This document shows, one piece after another, positions 1 through 11,697 of a stretch of DNA of 64,000 bases. Positions within the stretch are counted from its first letter, which is position 1. Each line of letters starts with the position of its first letter. Where the stretch lies: the NCBI GenBank assembly GCA_963575745.1, contig CAUYUJ010019872.1, positions 70,001 through 134,000 on the forward strand. Reading direction: 5' to 3'. This DNA is from Prorocentrum cordatum (taxonomy: Eukaryota > Sar > Dinophyceae > Prorocentrales > Prorocentraceae). A program made the translations under genes and the position numbers. Under the pieces are notes generated by a model. That model searched no databases and was not told the origin of the DNA. It was given only the letters and a program-made list of their open reading frames with translations.

Positions 1-460
1 GCTGCTCCCTGGGGCTGCTGCCGCGCCCGAGGGGCTTGCGCCGGCACCGGATCACGGCGTTTCGGGACCGCGGTCCGCCGAAGGTGCCGACGGAGGCCAG
101 GAGGAGGGAAGAAAAGGAACAGGAAGAAGATGCGAGGGAGGAGGGGAGGGGGGAAGGAGGAGCATGGGGGGAGGAGGAGCGGACATGTTTTTTTTCAAGG
201 GGCGGATTCGGCCGCGCCTCCATGAATGATCAAGACTCAAGGAGGAAGATGAGGAGGGGAGGGGGAGGAGGAGTGGAAAGAAAAACACAGATCTACGAGC
301 GTGCCGCCATTCGACAGTCCTTCGGAGTTGACATGGGGTGCTATTTGACATTCCATCGGGGTTGGCCTGGGGACAATCCCAGTTCTTAGCCTGTAGCCGG
401 GGACTGATGGCCACCGGAATCCCCTGTCTATCAGCCCCTCCTGATTCCCAAACAACAGGA
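1..460. other. Purine-rich leader without a gene
   Basis: This stretch is G/A-rich and leads into the GGA array. Open frames on both strands exist only because stop codons are rare in this composition. No domain, RNA gene or transposon end was seen. Confidence 0.5.
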
Positions 461-522
461 GTGCAGAAGGCGGAGGAGGAGTGGGAGGAGCAGGAGGAGC
501 AGGAGGAAGAGCAGGAGGAAGA

Positions 523-553
<31 letters not shown>

Positions 554-555
554 GA

Positions 556-586
<31 letters not shown>

Positions 587-900
587 GATGAGGAGGAGGA
601 GGAGGAGGAGGAGGAGGAGGACGAGGAGGACGAGGAGGAGGAGGAGGAGTCGGAGGAGGAGGAGGAGAGAGAAAGAGTAGGAGGAGTGTGAGGACGAGGA
701 GGATGGGGAGGAGGAGGAGGAGTCGGAGGAGGAGGAGGAGGAGGAGGACGCGGAGGAGGAGGAGGAGGAGGCGGAGGAGGAGGAGGGGGGGGAGGAGGAG
801 GAGGAGGAGAAGGAGGAGAAGGAAGTGGAGGAGCAGGAGGAAGAGGAGGAGAAGGAGGAGAAGGAGCAGGAGTATGAATACTGGAGGGAGGAGGTTGGGG
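461..900. repeat. GGA trinucleotide array
   Basis: An almost uninterrupted purine tract of GGA/GAG triplets with occasional C or T. It gives poly-Glu, poly-Gly and poly-Arg frames on one strand and poly-Ser, poly-Leu and poly-Pro frames on the other, none credible as protein. The purine/pyrimidine strand asymmetry would permit triplex structure. Confidence 0.9.
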
Positions 901-954
901 GTGGGGAGCAACAGCATGGGGGGGAAGGGGAGGAGGAGGTGGATGATGACGAGG

Positions 955-1060
955 ACGATGATGACGACGACGACGATGTTGATGATGCGGCTTCGCGCGC
1001 CAGTCCTGGACGGGCGCGCGCGCCGCGAAGATGGGGCGCTGTCGGCATGACAGCGGGGAA
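955..1060. repeat. Array-boundary block, copy 1
   Basis: A non-repetitive block beginning GATGATGCGGCTTCGCGCG and running to a GCTGTCGGCA core followed by CAGCGGGGAA. A close relative lies at about 4737-4830. Both copies sit between GAT-type and GGA-type triplet DNA, so they were probably duplicated with the surrounding arrays. Confidence 0.7.
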
Positions 1061-1529
1061 GAGAGAAGGAGAAGGATGAGGAGGAGGAGAAGGAAGAGGT
1101 GGAGGTGAAGCTGTTTTTGTTGATGGGGGAGAGGAGTGGGGTAGCAGGAGGCGGAGCTTGTCTGATGCCAAAACATGGTGCGGCTTCAAGGTAGAGGCGA
1201 GAAGAAGCGGGGGGGGCCAAGGGTATGCGCTGTTCGGTCGGTTCGGTCGAGATGGCAGTCGGTTGCGGTCTTGTCTGTTCGGTTTGGTCGGCTGTGGCGT
1301 CGCTGCCGCGTTGTTGCTGACTGTTTGTCCGCTCCCTGTTGGTTCGACCTCGGTCTCGGTTTCGCTGTCGGTTGTTCGGACGGATTTCGGTTGCGCCGTC
1401 GCTGAGGACGGCCCTGGGGGCAGGGGGTGCGGAGGCACGGGAGGAATGGTAGTTGGGAAGCACGGGGGGGGATGAGGACGCCTTGGTGATTTCCTTGGCC
1501 TCCAGCAGCGACTTGGGGTTTGGGGCAGG
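1061..1529. other. Spacer between arrays, no gene seen
   Basis: A short GGA-rich part is followed by mixed-composition DNA. Nothing recognisable was found; the open frames are short and have no motif. Confidence 0.4.
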
Positions 1530-3293
1530 GGAATGATTACAACGATGACGATGACGATGACGATGTTTATGACGATGACGATGACGATGTCGACGACGAC
1601 GATGATGATGCTGATCATGATGATGAGGAGGATGAGGACGATGATGAGGATGAAGATGAGGATGACGCTGATGATGATGATGATGATGATGATGACGATG
1701 ATGATGATGATGCTGATATTCATTATGATGCTGTTGATGATGATGGTGATAGTGCTGATGATGGTGATTGTACTGGTGTGAGGTAGTGATGATGGTGGTG
1801 GTGATTGTGGTGTTGGTGATGATGATGGTGATTTTGATGGGGATGGTGGTGATGACGATGCTGCTGCTGATTATGATGCTGCTGCTGCGGCTGCTGTCGT
1901 CGCTGATGCTGATGTTGGTGCTAATGATACGGCGATGATGCTGATGCTAATGCTGATGCGGCTGCTGATGATGATGATGAGGATACTGCTGCTGCAGCTG
2001 CTGTTGCTGCTGATGATGGTGTCGATGCCAATGATGCTGATGGGTATGACCATGATGAGTCTGCTAATGACGATGAAGATCTGATGATTATGATCATGAT
2101 GCTGATACGGTTGGCAACGATACTGACTATGAGGATGACGATGATGACGATGATGCGTCTGCCGCTGATGATGAGTTTTGCTGATAGTGGTGATGACGAT
2201 GCTTGATGTAGTGGTTGTGTTAGAAGTGGCTGTGGTGGAGGCGATGATGACGGTGATGGTGATGATGATGACGACGGTGGTGCTGATGACGATGCTGATC
2301 ACGATGCTGATGGTGATTCTGATGATGATGTTGATGATCATGGCTCTGCCGATATCGATGTCGATCGCGATGATGCTTGTGATTGTGCTGATGCGATGGT
2401 GGTGATAATGCGGGTGAAGATGACACTGATGACTGTGATGCTGCTGCTGATGATAATGACGACGACGACAATGACGACCACGTCGACGATTACGATGCTG
2501 ATGGTGCTGATGATGACGATGATGTTGATGACGCCGCCGTCGAGGACGACTATCACGACGCCGAGGACGTCGACGACAACGACGTTCGCGTCGATGACGC
2601 CGACGACGACGACAATGTTGATTATGCTGGTAATGGTGCTGATGATGCTCCTGAGGGTGATGATATTGATGCTGGTGATGCTGAGGATCATGATGGTGCT
2701 GCTGCTGCTGATGATGATGATTATGATGATGTTGATGGTGTTGCTGATGATGGTTATGATGATGCTGCCGAGGGTTCTGAGATGGTGATAATGGTAATGG
2801 CGATGGTGGTGGGGATGCTGATGCTGATGCTGACGACGGTAACGGTGACGATGATTATGACGATGCTGGCAATGATGGTGATGCCAATTATGCTGATGAT
2901 GATGGTGAGGCTGATGATGATGATGATGACACTGATGCTTATGACGATGTTGATGAGATGTTCCATGATAGGGATGGTGGTGGTGATGATGCGGGTGGCG
3001 ATGATGCTATTGATGATGCTGATTATGTTAGTCATGATGCCGATGATGACGATGATGAATGATGCTGATTCGGATGATGGTAACGACGCCGATGAAGATG
3101 ATGACGATGATGACGATCACACTGATGACGATGATTCTGATGATGCTGGTGATGGTGATGATGATTGTAATGATGGTGATGATGAAGATGGTCATGACGA
3201 TGATGCTGATGTTGATGCTGATGATGATTGTGATTATGATGCTGATTATGCTTCTCATGCTGAAGCTGGGGATGATGATGATGATGATGATGC

Positions 3294-3325
<32 letters not shown>

Positions 3326-3543
3326 CTGATGATGATGATGATGATGATGATGATGAGGCGGGGACGATGATGATGACGACGCTGATGCTGATGGTGATGA
3401 TGATGAGTGTGATGCTGATGATGATGATAGCGATTGTGATGATGGCGATGCTGATGCTGATGAAGATGATAATTGTGATTGTGATGATGACGGTGATGCT
3501 GATGATGATGATGGTGATGGTGATGGTGATGGTGACGACGATA

Positions 3544-3601
<58 letters not shown>

Positions 3602-4012
3602 CGCTGACAATGATGATGCTGATGAGATGTTCCATGAGAGGGATCGCGATGGTGATGCTGCGGGTGGCGGTGATGCGATTGCTGATGATGATCATGATAC
3701 TGATGCTGCTGATGATGTTTCGGACGATGATGACGACGACTATGAAGGTGATGTTGATGATGCCGATGATACTGATGATAATTATGACGATGATGGTAAT
3801 GTTGATGATGATGGTAATGATGGTGATTACGATGATGATGGTGATGATGCTGATGATGATGCTGATGATGATGGCAATGCTGACGATGATGCTGGTGGTG
3901 ATGATGATGCTGCTGACGATGATTATGGTTGTCATGATACTGACGATGATTCTGCTGACGATGATGATGATGATGATGCTTGTGATGGTGATGATGATGA
4001 CGATGACGCTGG

Positions 4013-4047
<35 letters not shown>

Positions 4048-4246
4048 ATGACTCTGATGATGCTGATGATGATGATGTGACATCGACGACGATGATGATG
4101 TGACGACACTGATGATGATGGTGATGATGATGATGGTGATGGAGATGGTGCTGCTGATGATGATGATGACGATGATGGCGATGATGATGATGATGACGAT
4201 GATGACGATTGGTAATGATGGTGATGACGATGATGGTGGTTGTGAC

Positions 4247-4288
<42 letters not shown>

Positions 4289-4498
4289 ACTGATGATGAT
4301 GATGATGATAATGTGATGATGGTGATGATGATGATGATGATGATGATGCTGATTGTCTTTGATGATGCTGACGCTAACGCTGACCATTCTGCTGTTAAAT
4401 GATGATGGTGATGATGCCAATGACGTCGACGATGTTGATGATGATGAAGACGATGATGACGATGATGATGATGATGATGATGGTCATGTTGATGATGC

Positions 4499-4530
<32 letters not shown>

Positions 4531-4735
4531 CTGATGGTGATGATGATGAAGGTGCTGGTGCTGGTGCTGGTGATGGCGGTGATGATATAGATGATGCTGA
4601 TGCTGGTAGTGTTATTCACGGCGGTGAGGGTGATGGTTGGCGATTGTGGTGATGGTGACGATACGACTGCTGGTGCCACTGCTGCTGCTGATGATTTTGA
4701 TGATGACGGGGGTGACGAGGATGACGACGGCGACG
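1530..4735. repeat. GAT/GAC trinucleotide array (~3.2 kb)
   Basis: About 3.2 kb dominated by GAT, GAC, GCT and GGT triplets. Frames read poly-Asp, poly-Met/Leu or poly-Ile/His depending on phase and strand, typical of simple repeat rather than genes. The array has internal higher-order structure: a block around 2945-3030 (GATGAGATGTTCCATGA then GCGGGTGGCG) recurs at 3620-3700. Confidence 0.9.
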
Positions 4736-4736
4736 A

Positions 4737-4832
4737 TGTTGATGATGCGGCTTCGCGCGTGGGCCCTGGGCGGGATCGCGCGCCTCGACGATTGGGCGCT
4801 GTCGGCAGGGCAGCGGGGAAACGAGAAGGATA
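4737..4832. repeat. Array-boundary block, copy 2
   Basis: Relative of the block at 955-1060, again starting GATGATGCGGCTTCGCGCG and ending GGCAGCGGGGAA-like sequence. GAT array lies on its left and GGA array on its right. Confidence 0.7.
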
Positions 4833-5025
4833 ATCATGAGGAGAAGGAGGAGGAGGAGGAAGAGGAGGAGGAGGAGGAGGAGGAGGGAGGAGGAGGAGCA
4901 GGCGGAGGAGGAGGAAAAGGAGGGACAGGAGAAGGAGGAGGAGGAGGAAGGGAGGGAGGGGGAGGAGGGAGGAGGGAGGAAGAATGGAGGGAGGGGGAGA
5001 AGGGTGGAGGAGAGGAACGGTAAAA
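4833..5025. repeat. GGA trinucleotide array
   Basis: Second purine-rich GGA/GAG array directly after the boundary block. All open frames through it are low complexity. Confidence 0.85.
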
Positions 5026-5770
5026 GCAAACAAACCAACAGTAAACGTTAATCACACACGACAACACATCACACTGGGCTCAGGGGGGAGTGCATGCACC
5101 CATCATTGCCCGTTTGTCGTCGATTGAGGCCTGGTGGCACGCCCCGCCCAGGAACGTGCGATTCCGTTATCGAGGGTCCATCGCCAACAGCTTGATGCTT
5201 CCCCCCCCACCCCGCCTCCTCCACTGAGCCTGTTCCCTCGACGTCTCGTCCCCCCTGGGAGGAGGAGGATGAGGATGAGGAGGAGGAAACTTCTATGTTT
5301 GGGCTCCGGGTTGGGCTTGCGTTTTTTTGTGGACAGGTCTTGGGTAGATGGGGAGGGCCCTCCTTCTTCCTCTTCCGCCTACCCTCCCTCCTCTCCCCCT
5401 TGCCTTTTTCCACACCCCTCTTCGCCTCCATCCTCCTCCCCCCTTGGATTCCGAGCCACGCTCTGGAGGTCTCGGGGAGAGTGATTCGGTACATCCCTAT
5501 AGCGCTTAGAAATCCTTTGAGTTGGGGCTCTGGGGCCCTGAGAGTGTTTGGGGTATTTCGTGTTGAGGACTTCCAAGGTCCTGCTGGCACTCTACTCATC
5601 ACCTGCGGCACGGTTGCGGCGAGAGGGGTAGACCAGGCAGGTTTGGGATGAGAGCAAGCCGCTCCAGAGCTGTCAGGATCGCTCTGGAGCGCGACGGGAA
5701 GCGGATAACGAGCGGCGGGGCTTTTCCCCTCCCCTCCATTCCTCATCCCCTCCTCACTCTCCCTCCTCCT
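5026..5770. other. Non-coding spacer, nothing recognised
   Basis: Mixed-composition DNA with a short GGA run near 5265-5290 and pyrimidine-rich stretches near 5360-5450 and 5730-5770. No gene, RNA or inverted repeat was recognised. It forms the left flank of the decayed copia element. Confidence 0.4.
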
Positions 5771-5895
5771 TGCAGGGACCCACCTGTATAAGTAGGGTAA
5801 GGACTAGGATAGCAAGGAATGTTTGACAGTGGCAGTCGCCATCACTGCTTTGGCTCAGGAGCGCATTCGGAGGAAAAGGCTTCCACTCCGCCCAA
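5771..5895 (+). repeat. Left LTR (diverged) of decayed copia element
   Basis: Begins TGCAGGGACCCACCTGTA and ends near CACTCCGCCC. Its partner at 11579 begins TGCAGCGACCCACATGTA and also carries the internal blocks GCGCATTCG-like and TCCGCCC in the same order. Many substitutions and small indels separate them. Confidence 0.6.
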
Positions 5896-5906
5896 GGTAG
5901 CGGAGC
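5896..5906 (+). other. Primer-binding site, initiator tRNA-Met type
   Basis: GGTAGCGGAGC follows the left LTR directly. The same 11 bases occur in the PBS of the intact element at 55826, and resemble the complement of an initiator methionine tRNA 3' end, the usual Ty1/copia primer. Confidence 0.55.
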
Positions 5907-5976
5907 CGCGGTTCGCCCTGCACTTCCAATCATAAGGGAGGAGAGCGTCGGAGCGCTCGAATAGGCGCTGGGGGCG

Positions 5977-6960
5977 GTGGCACAGAATTTCAGTCAGGCA
6001 CAGCAGCGAGCAAATTCAGCGGAACGACGGATTCGAGCAATGGGCCAGCAAGCAGCCGCCCCCCAACGACCAGATCCACCTCCAGCGCAGAGATCATGGT
6101 GGACACCACTGTTCTCTGTAAACGCTCGAGCTTCTCTCGGAACGGAGCTTTTTGGAAAGGCTGGGGTCCTTCTCTTCGGGAGCTCTCGCAACAGCCGTAT
6201 GTCCAGACCTACGAGAGCTGGTGGAGTATGCAGCTGGCCAGGTCTAGCCCCGTCAACCTTTGCGGCGGCAAGGTCAGACGGAACAGCCGGCTGCACCACG
6301 TGTTCGGCCTCAGCAAGACGGGGGCGGCACAGCGACGCTTGCGGAGCCTGGTCGAGGGAAGCCGGGCAGAGGCGCGAAGAGGCTTCAAGGAGCTTTGCGA
6401 GCCCCAGATCGCACTCCAGCGCGTTGGAGTGCGGGCCCGGATCTTGCAGCTCGACGCACCCCTCCGCGATCCAGGATCAGACAGAGCAGTTGAATCAACC
6501 ACTTCGGATCAGGCGGTACGAGGTACAACCCAACATTCGGATGCGGTCGGCGACAGCATGATGCGAGCCCTCAGAATCGACTCGCCGACGCCACCGTTCG
6601 ATATCACTTTTCCCTGCGCGCCGCTCGTCTCGATAGCTTAGACAAGATGGTCAACGAGTCTGTGCTGGCTGTGAGGACAAGACACGGATCGCCCTCAAGC
6701 GGCTGTGCGGTGCGGATGGGGCCCAACGTGCTGCCGACGATTTGGCATAAAATGGCTCGGACCCCAAGGGCAAGGGTTCGAATGAGAAAGGCGTGGGCAA
6801 GGGAAACGGCCGGGACGGGGCGAAGGAATCGGCAGTGATGGTGGCAAGCGTAACTACTGCGACAAGCCAGGCCTCGTCAAGAGCGAATGTCGGGAGGAGA
6901 TGCGAGATGATGAGGCCTAGCGCGGTCAATCATACCAGCGAACCCCCGATGCTGGAGTGA
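5977..6960 (+). pseudogene. Copia gag remnant with broken zinc knuckle
   Basis: Coding character changes frame several times. One frame around 6370-6450 reads FKELCEP...RVGVRARILQL and another around 6480-6540 reads LNQPLRIRRYEVQ, in the order expected of a copia gag helical region. Near 6848-6895 there is YCDKPGLVKSECREE, which looks like a CCHC zinc knuckle (C-X2-C-X4-H-X4-C) that has lost its first Cys and its His (now Leu). A stop follows at about 6918. The open frames at 5977-6561 and 6096-6641 are each only partly gag-like. Inferred to be non-functional. Confidence 0.45.
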
Positions 6961-9900
6961 AGCTCGGCGAGACACACTACCACGCGGACTTCAGCAGCAC
7001 CAGCTCCCTCAAGAAGCTCTGGGCACGGTGATTTTGCAGGCGTCGATTGCGCCAGTGGTCGCTTGGTCGCGGACGGTGCGCGCCTTCGTGGGCATCGAGA
7101 ACGTTCAGTTCAGCGAAGATCTACGCTCTGTTTGTGCGGGACCTCGTCGTCATTGAGGACAAGCCCGATGACGAGGGGATGGCCGCGGTGCACTCAGGTG
7201 CTGCACGCAGCGCGCGCCTGGAGACTTACGCCGAGGACTGCGGCCTGATGAGACCCGCGAAGGCCTTGGACTTCATGGCGGGGCCAGGAGAGTGGCCGCC
7301 TCGCAACGGCAGCAGCGTCGTGCCCTGCACTTGTACTTTCGGCGGCGGGTGGGGTATCGCGTGCAGCGCGACGGTCGTCGAGGGCCCTGTCGCATCGATC
7401 TCTGCCATGAACGACGCCGGGATCTCGGTGGCGCTCGCGCTGCGTGGCGCGTGGGTTCCGGGGGGCGTGACGCAGCGGCCCGGCGGCGGCTTCGACCTCG
7501 GTCGCAGGCGGTGGGCGTCTTGGCTGACAGTGCCCAGGGCGCACAAAGACGCAGTGGTCAACGACCGCGGCGGGGCCCGCCCGATGCCGCCGCGCGGGGG
7601 GCAGTGGGCGCGGGAAGCAGAGCGAGGACGCGCTCGGGGGGATCTTGGAGGCGCGCCCGAACCTGTGGCAGGGCCCATTGCGGCGCCACAGTCAGCTGAC
7701 GAGCTTCAGGAGGCGTCGTCGTTCAAGACGAGGAGGTGGCAGATCGAGCCGGACGAGCGAGCCGAGGGGCCCGCGGGGGGGGGCGTCGCGAACCGCGGCT
7801 CGAGGCGCGTCGTCTGCTGCTCGTGGCGCAGGCGCTGCGTCAGATCCAGAGCGGAGGATCGCCCGCGCACCGCGCGCGGTTGCACGGGAAATAGTACTTC
7901 CCCAGGTCGCGCTCGATTGGGTGACCCTCGCGAGCGACGGCGAGGCAGGGCGCCAGCTGCTCCCTTTAATCGTCGGCGCGAACTGTCCGCCGGGGCCTGC
8001 GCTGCAGCCCGGGCGGCGAAGGGCACGGGGGCGGGGGCTGGCGGCGACGTCGAACGACGCTCGACGCATGGGGGCGCCCCCGCGTCGTCTGGCAAGCGGG
8101 CGGCGGGCTGGCCGCGAAGGCGGTGGTCCGAGAGGTCTGCCGGGCAAGCTTGCATCAGAGCCGGGCGCCGGCCGAGGCGCGCGTCCAGTTAGTCGTCCAG
8201 GGGCACTTGCGGGGCGAAGAGGAGAGCCCCGGGGGGGCAGGCGCGGGCGGGGCGGGGCGGGGCTTCCCTGGAGGAGCCCGACCTGGGCATTGTTGGCCGG
8301 GCGCGGTGGGCGGGCCCTGGCTTTGTGCAGCGCAGACATGGGCGGCCGCGAGCCGTGCGGGGCCCTCTGCGCGAGGCCGTGCCGTCGGGCGATCTACTTG
8401 TCGGGCGAGCGGAAGCGCTTCGCGCTCGTCGATTGGCCTCCCAGCACAGCGGGGCCTCGCTGGAAGTTGGGCCGTTGGCTGGGCAGGGCGGGCAGAGATC
8501 GCGTCGCTGGCGGGCTGAGATCCGTCTAGCGCGCGCCGGCAGCCAGAGCGCCCAGAAACATTGCCTTAATTGGGTGGTCGGCCCTCCGTCGAACTCAATC
8601 CTTCAGGACTGCCTGAAGGCGCGCGCCCCGATGGGGGCGCGCGTCCCGAATGGGCGGGCCGGCGAGCGTGGAGCTGGGATTGGGCGAGCCTGAGGCGAGG
8701 GTCGTGGCCAGTCGGCGCGCGCTGAGACCAGCAGGATGCGCTCCGATGAGATCAATGGCAAGCAGCTCGCGGAGGAAGAACCAGCTCGGGCAGCCCAGGC
8801 GGCCGCGGGAGCTGCTGCTGCGAAACAGGGGGAGGCGCCTGCAGTGATGGGGGAGGCGCAGGCGGTGGGGGCGACGTCACCGCCGCTCGCGGACTCAGAC
8901 TCAGGGCCGGGGTCGGAGCCCATGCCGGGGGACTTTTGGTCGGGCCGCCGAGGGGCGCGACCGTGCGGCGGATCGGGCCCCGGGAACCCTGGCGACGTGG
9001 GGGGCGGAGGTGACGTCGAGATGCGTCGGGCGCTCAGTGGCCTGCTGACGTTCGAGAGGGGCTCCGCGCAGGAGTTGGGGACCTGTGCTCCGCGCGCCGA
9101 AGGGGTGGCGGCGCGCGGCGAGAACTGCGGCGCGCGGCGCAGCGCTGGCGTGCGTGGCGCAGGGGTTCGAGGTATCAGGTGGGGCCAGGTCGAGCCAGAC
9201 GGACCAGTCCACGGCTGCGTGGGTTGCGAGCGTCTGGGCCCGCCGAAGGTTGCGCGGTCGCGACTCCGAGAGCTCAAGAACATGAACAACCACCAGGTGC
9301 GCGAGGAGGTGGGCGAAAGTTCGATCCCGCGCGGCTCGAGGGGCGAGGCGGCCAGGTGTGTGCGCGGGTTCAAGGCGAGACTTGGCGATCCTGGGGCCCT
9401 CTGTGCCAGGCTGGCGGAGCAGCAGTGAGACCACTCGGTCTGGGGCGGTTGTTTCCATGGGCCGCGGCCGCTTCGAGTGGTGCGACAGCTGGTGGCGATG
9501 GCGGCGCCCAAGAACCGATGGGGTCGGCGTGTCCTCGGCGCCCGGGCGCGAGGGCGGCTTTCTCCCGCGACGCCAAGGGCGCGCAGGCTTCCGCGAGGCC
9601 GCGTCGAGGGTCGCGACTGTCATGCGACGTGTGGAAGTTCATGTGGACCCTCTGCGGCAGGACGGCGGTGAGCTTGTTTTCTTCGGCGGGCTCCTGCGGG
9701 GGGCCCTGCTGGGCGCGGTCTCCAGCCTCTGGAGCTCACCCCTAACAGCTACTATCACGATCAACTGGGCATCGATCTCGCGGCGCATGGGAGCGACTGA
9801 GTGGCCGACGCGGAGGGGCGCCAGCTGAGCTATTTTGAGGAGTTGCGTTGCAACGGCATCGGGCTTAAGCTTGCGCGCCGAGTTGGATCTGGAAGGTTAA

Positions 9901-10379
9901 GCGGGCGCTGTGTTCTGATGCGAGCGATCAGATGGGCGCCCGAGGTCTTCATTCAGTCGGGGGGGTCCCAAGCTCGTTCCCGAGCTGCTGGGTTTGCTGG
10001 GCCTCGCGGACTGCAGAGGGCGCCACGGCGCTTGCGATGCAGGGGGCGGGCAGGGATGATCGCGGCGCGCTTGTTGCTGGGGCGCCCATGGGGCGAGGCT
10101 GCTGCAGGCGGCGGGGGGGCCTCGAGCAGCGCGTCGCCCTGGGCGGGCCAGACGTCGCCTGCTCAGGCAAGGTCGCGTTTCAGTCTATGGCGAAGCCCGC
10201 CAGCTCATGGCCGAGAGAGTCGTCTGGGTCTCGAGGTATCAGAGGCAGCGCCAGCGGTGGGCGCGGCAAGTCGGGCGCGGCAGGGAGTTCGAGCGGTGCG
10301 ACGCTCTCGCTGGCGAGGACTTCGCGGCGGGGGGGGGCGATGCTCAGATCCGCGAGCGGGGTCGCGGACGCCGCTGGAG
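6961..10379 (+). other. Unresolved interior of decayed copia element
   Basis: GC-rich DNA with many long overlapping open frames on both strands (for example 7047-8192, 7645-8529, 8736-9428 plus; 8603-9511 minus). By position it should hold protease, integrase and reverse transcriptase, but no D-T-G, D-D-E or Y-x-D-D box was convincingly read. The open frames are treated as products of high GC and decay rather than genes. Confidence 0.35.
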
Positions 10380-10790
10380 GACGCGCTCTTGAGGTCTGCG
10401 ACAGTGGGCAGTCATTCAGAGCTATGATCGGCGGGCGAGGCCGATTTTTACGCCGTCGCGAAAGGGGCGGCCAGCGCGATGTGCGCGTCGAGGCTGCCGG
10501 CCCCGTTCGGGGCGGCGGCGCCGCCCGTGGTGCTCGCGGATGCCGCGGCAGGGGTCGGGGTCGTCTCCAGGAAAGGGCGCCGCAAACCTTAAGCACCTGG
10601 AGGCGCGGCGACTCCGGGTGTGGGCGCCGTTTGCAGACTGGGGGCTGCAGCTGGTGAAACATCCATCGGAGACCAATGCGGCGTGCCGGGCGACCGAGTA
10701 GCTGGCCGAGGCCCGCGTGGACAAGCTCTTGGCCATCCTGGGGCTGCAGCTTCCTCCTGCGGCCGAGGGCAAGATTGCGGGGGAGCTGGT
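10380..10790 (+). pseudogene. Copia RNase H remnant
   Basis: At 10434-10454 one frame reads GEADFYA, matching the copia RNase H block usually written S-x-EAEFYA. About 100 bp on, LADAAAGVGVVSRKG matches the block with the third catalytic Asp. Then in a shifted frame KHLEARRLRVW and LVKHPSETNAA match the R-H-L-E...W and K-V/H-P-x-E-x-N-x-A-D tail blocks, and LAEARVDKLLAILGLQL continues as in copia C-termini. A stop and at least two frameshifts interrupt it. This is the strongest evidence for the family call. Confidence 0.6.
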
Positions 10791-10931
10791 TGCCCCAGGT
10801 GGTGGCGGGGGGCGAGGTCGAGGAGATTGCGGCAGCATAGATCGAGCCATGCCGCGCGCTGAATATGGCCTGGTAGTTCAAGGCCCCCATCCTGGGCCAC
10901 GCGATGACCGTGCTCGCCATCGGCCTGATCC

Positions 10932-11267
10932 TTGGGTTGCAGTTCCGATCCCGACGTCGCGCGGCGGAGGGTAAGACCGCGGATGGGGCCAGCGACGGAC
11001 GGGCAGGAGGCGCGGAAGATCACGATCGCGTTGTTCCTCGAGAGGTGCGCCGTAGCCGCGGTGCAGATGGAGCTCCGGAGCAGAGGCCCGCCAGTGTCTG
11101 GGCTCGAGCGGGACATCGTCGAGCGGCTAGGGGCCCAGCGGCGGGCGAGCGCGGGGGCTTTCCAACGCGTCCTGGCATGCCGCTGGAGGCGCGACTGCAG
11201 CGCTGACCTGGTCGACCGATGGGCGTGGAGAAGCCGTGTCGGAGTGCCGAGGGGACTTCCATTATGA
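10932..11267 (+). pseudogene. Possible SAP-like motif near the element 3' end
   Basis: The frame reads QMELRSRGPPVSGLERDIVERL, split here as QMELRSRGPPVSG and LERDIVERL around 11066-11131. This resembles the SAP DNA-binding helix-extension-helix consensus (L..L..RGL..sG.K.dLv.RL). It follows the RNase H remnant, so it may be a C-terminal extension of the old polyprotein or a captured host exon. Short and unverified. Confidence 0.3.
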
Positions 11268-11578
11268 TGGAGCGGCGTTCGGCGTGCCCGCGCTCGTGGA
11301 CTGTTGACAGTGCTCTCGTCTGCGCGCTGATTGCACATGCTGGGCAATCTCAGCAGTTGGCCGTGGCAAGATCGTGCGGTGCGGGCTTCATTCAGGCTTG
11401 GATGAGAGCTGGCCGCGGGGTGCGGCTGTTGCTCTGTTGCGTTTGGGTTCGGTTCGGGTGGTCCCCGCCTTGCGGTTCCCAGGACCCAGATTTGGAAGGG
11501 TGCCCGAGGGGCTCCTGGAGGTCCTGGGTGGGTCCCGATGTCGATCCCCAGTTCCCGGGGCTAAGGCTTGAGGAGGCG

Positions 11579-11695
11579 TGCAGCGACCCACATGTACAAG
11601 TATGCAGCACCGTCAGGGATGTCCGACAATGACAGGCGTCATACTTGTTTTTCGGCCCAATAACGCATTCGTGGTAAAATGGTGTCATTCCGCCC
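11579..11695 (+). repeat. Right LTR (diverged) of decayed copia element
   Basis: Starts TGCAGCGACCCACATGTA after a purine-rich GAGGAGGCG that could be a degraded polypurine tract, and ends near TCATTCCGCCC. Partner of 5771-5895. Confidence 0.6.
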
Positions 11696-11697
11696 GC

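Larger units (their letters stand above)
5771..11697 (+). mobile_element. Decayed Ty1/copia LTR retrotransposon
   Basis: About 5.9 kb bounded by two diverged but alignable terminal repeats (5771-5895 and 11579-11695). A primer-binding-like GGTAGCGGAGC lies just inside the left repeat, and this same 11-mer is in the PBS of the intact copia element at 55825. Internal sequence carries gag-like pieces (6360-6960) and a copia RNase H (about 10380-10720) in shifting frames with stops, so it is not functional. Integrase and reverse transcriptase were not confidently located. LTR divergence and frameshifts imply an old insertion. The assignment rests on motif reading; an alternative is a different LTR lineage with a related RNase H. 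Confidence 0.6.

Noticed and set aside
52-1176. Long minus-strand frames rich in Ser, Pro and Leu across the GGA array
   Set aside because: They follow the triplet repeat in every phase; residue composition is dictated by the repeat and no domain is present.
2782-4103. Several 150-430-codon frames rich in Met/Asp/His/Ile
   Set aside because: Products of the GAT array in different phases; overlapping frames on both strands are equally open.
7047-9511. Large overlapping ORFs on both strands inside the decayed copia element
   Set aside because: High GC with few stops gives long frames on both strands; none carried a recognisable motif, and the flanking copia relics indicate decay.
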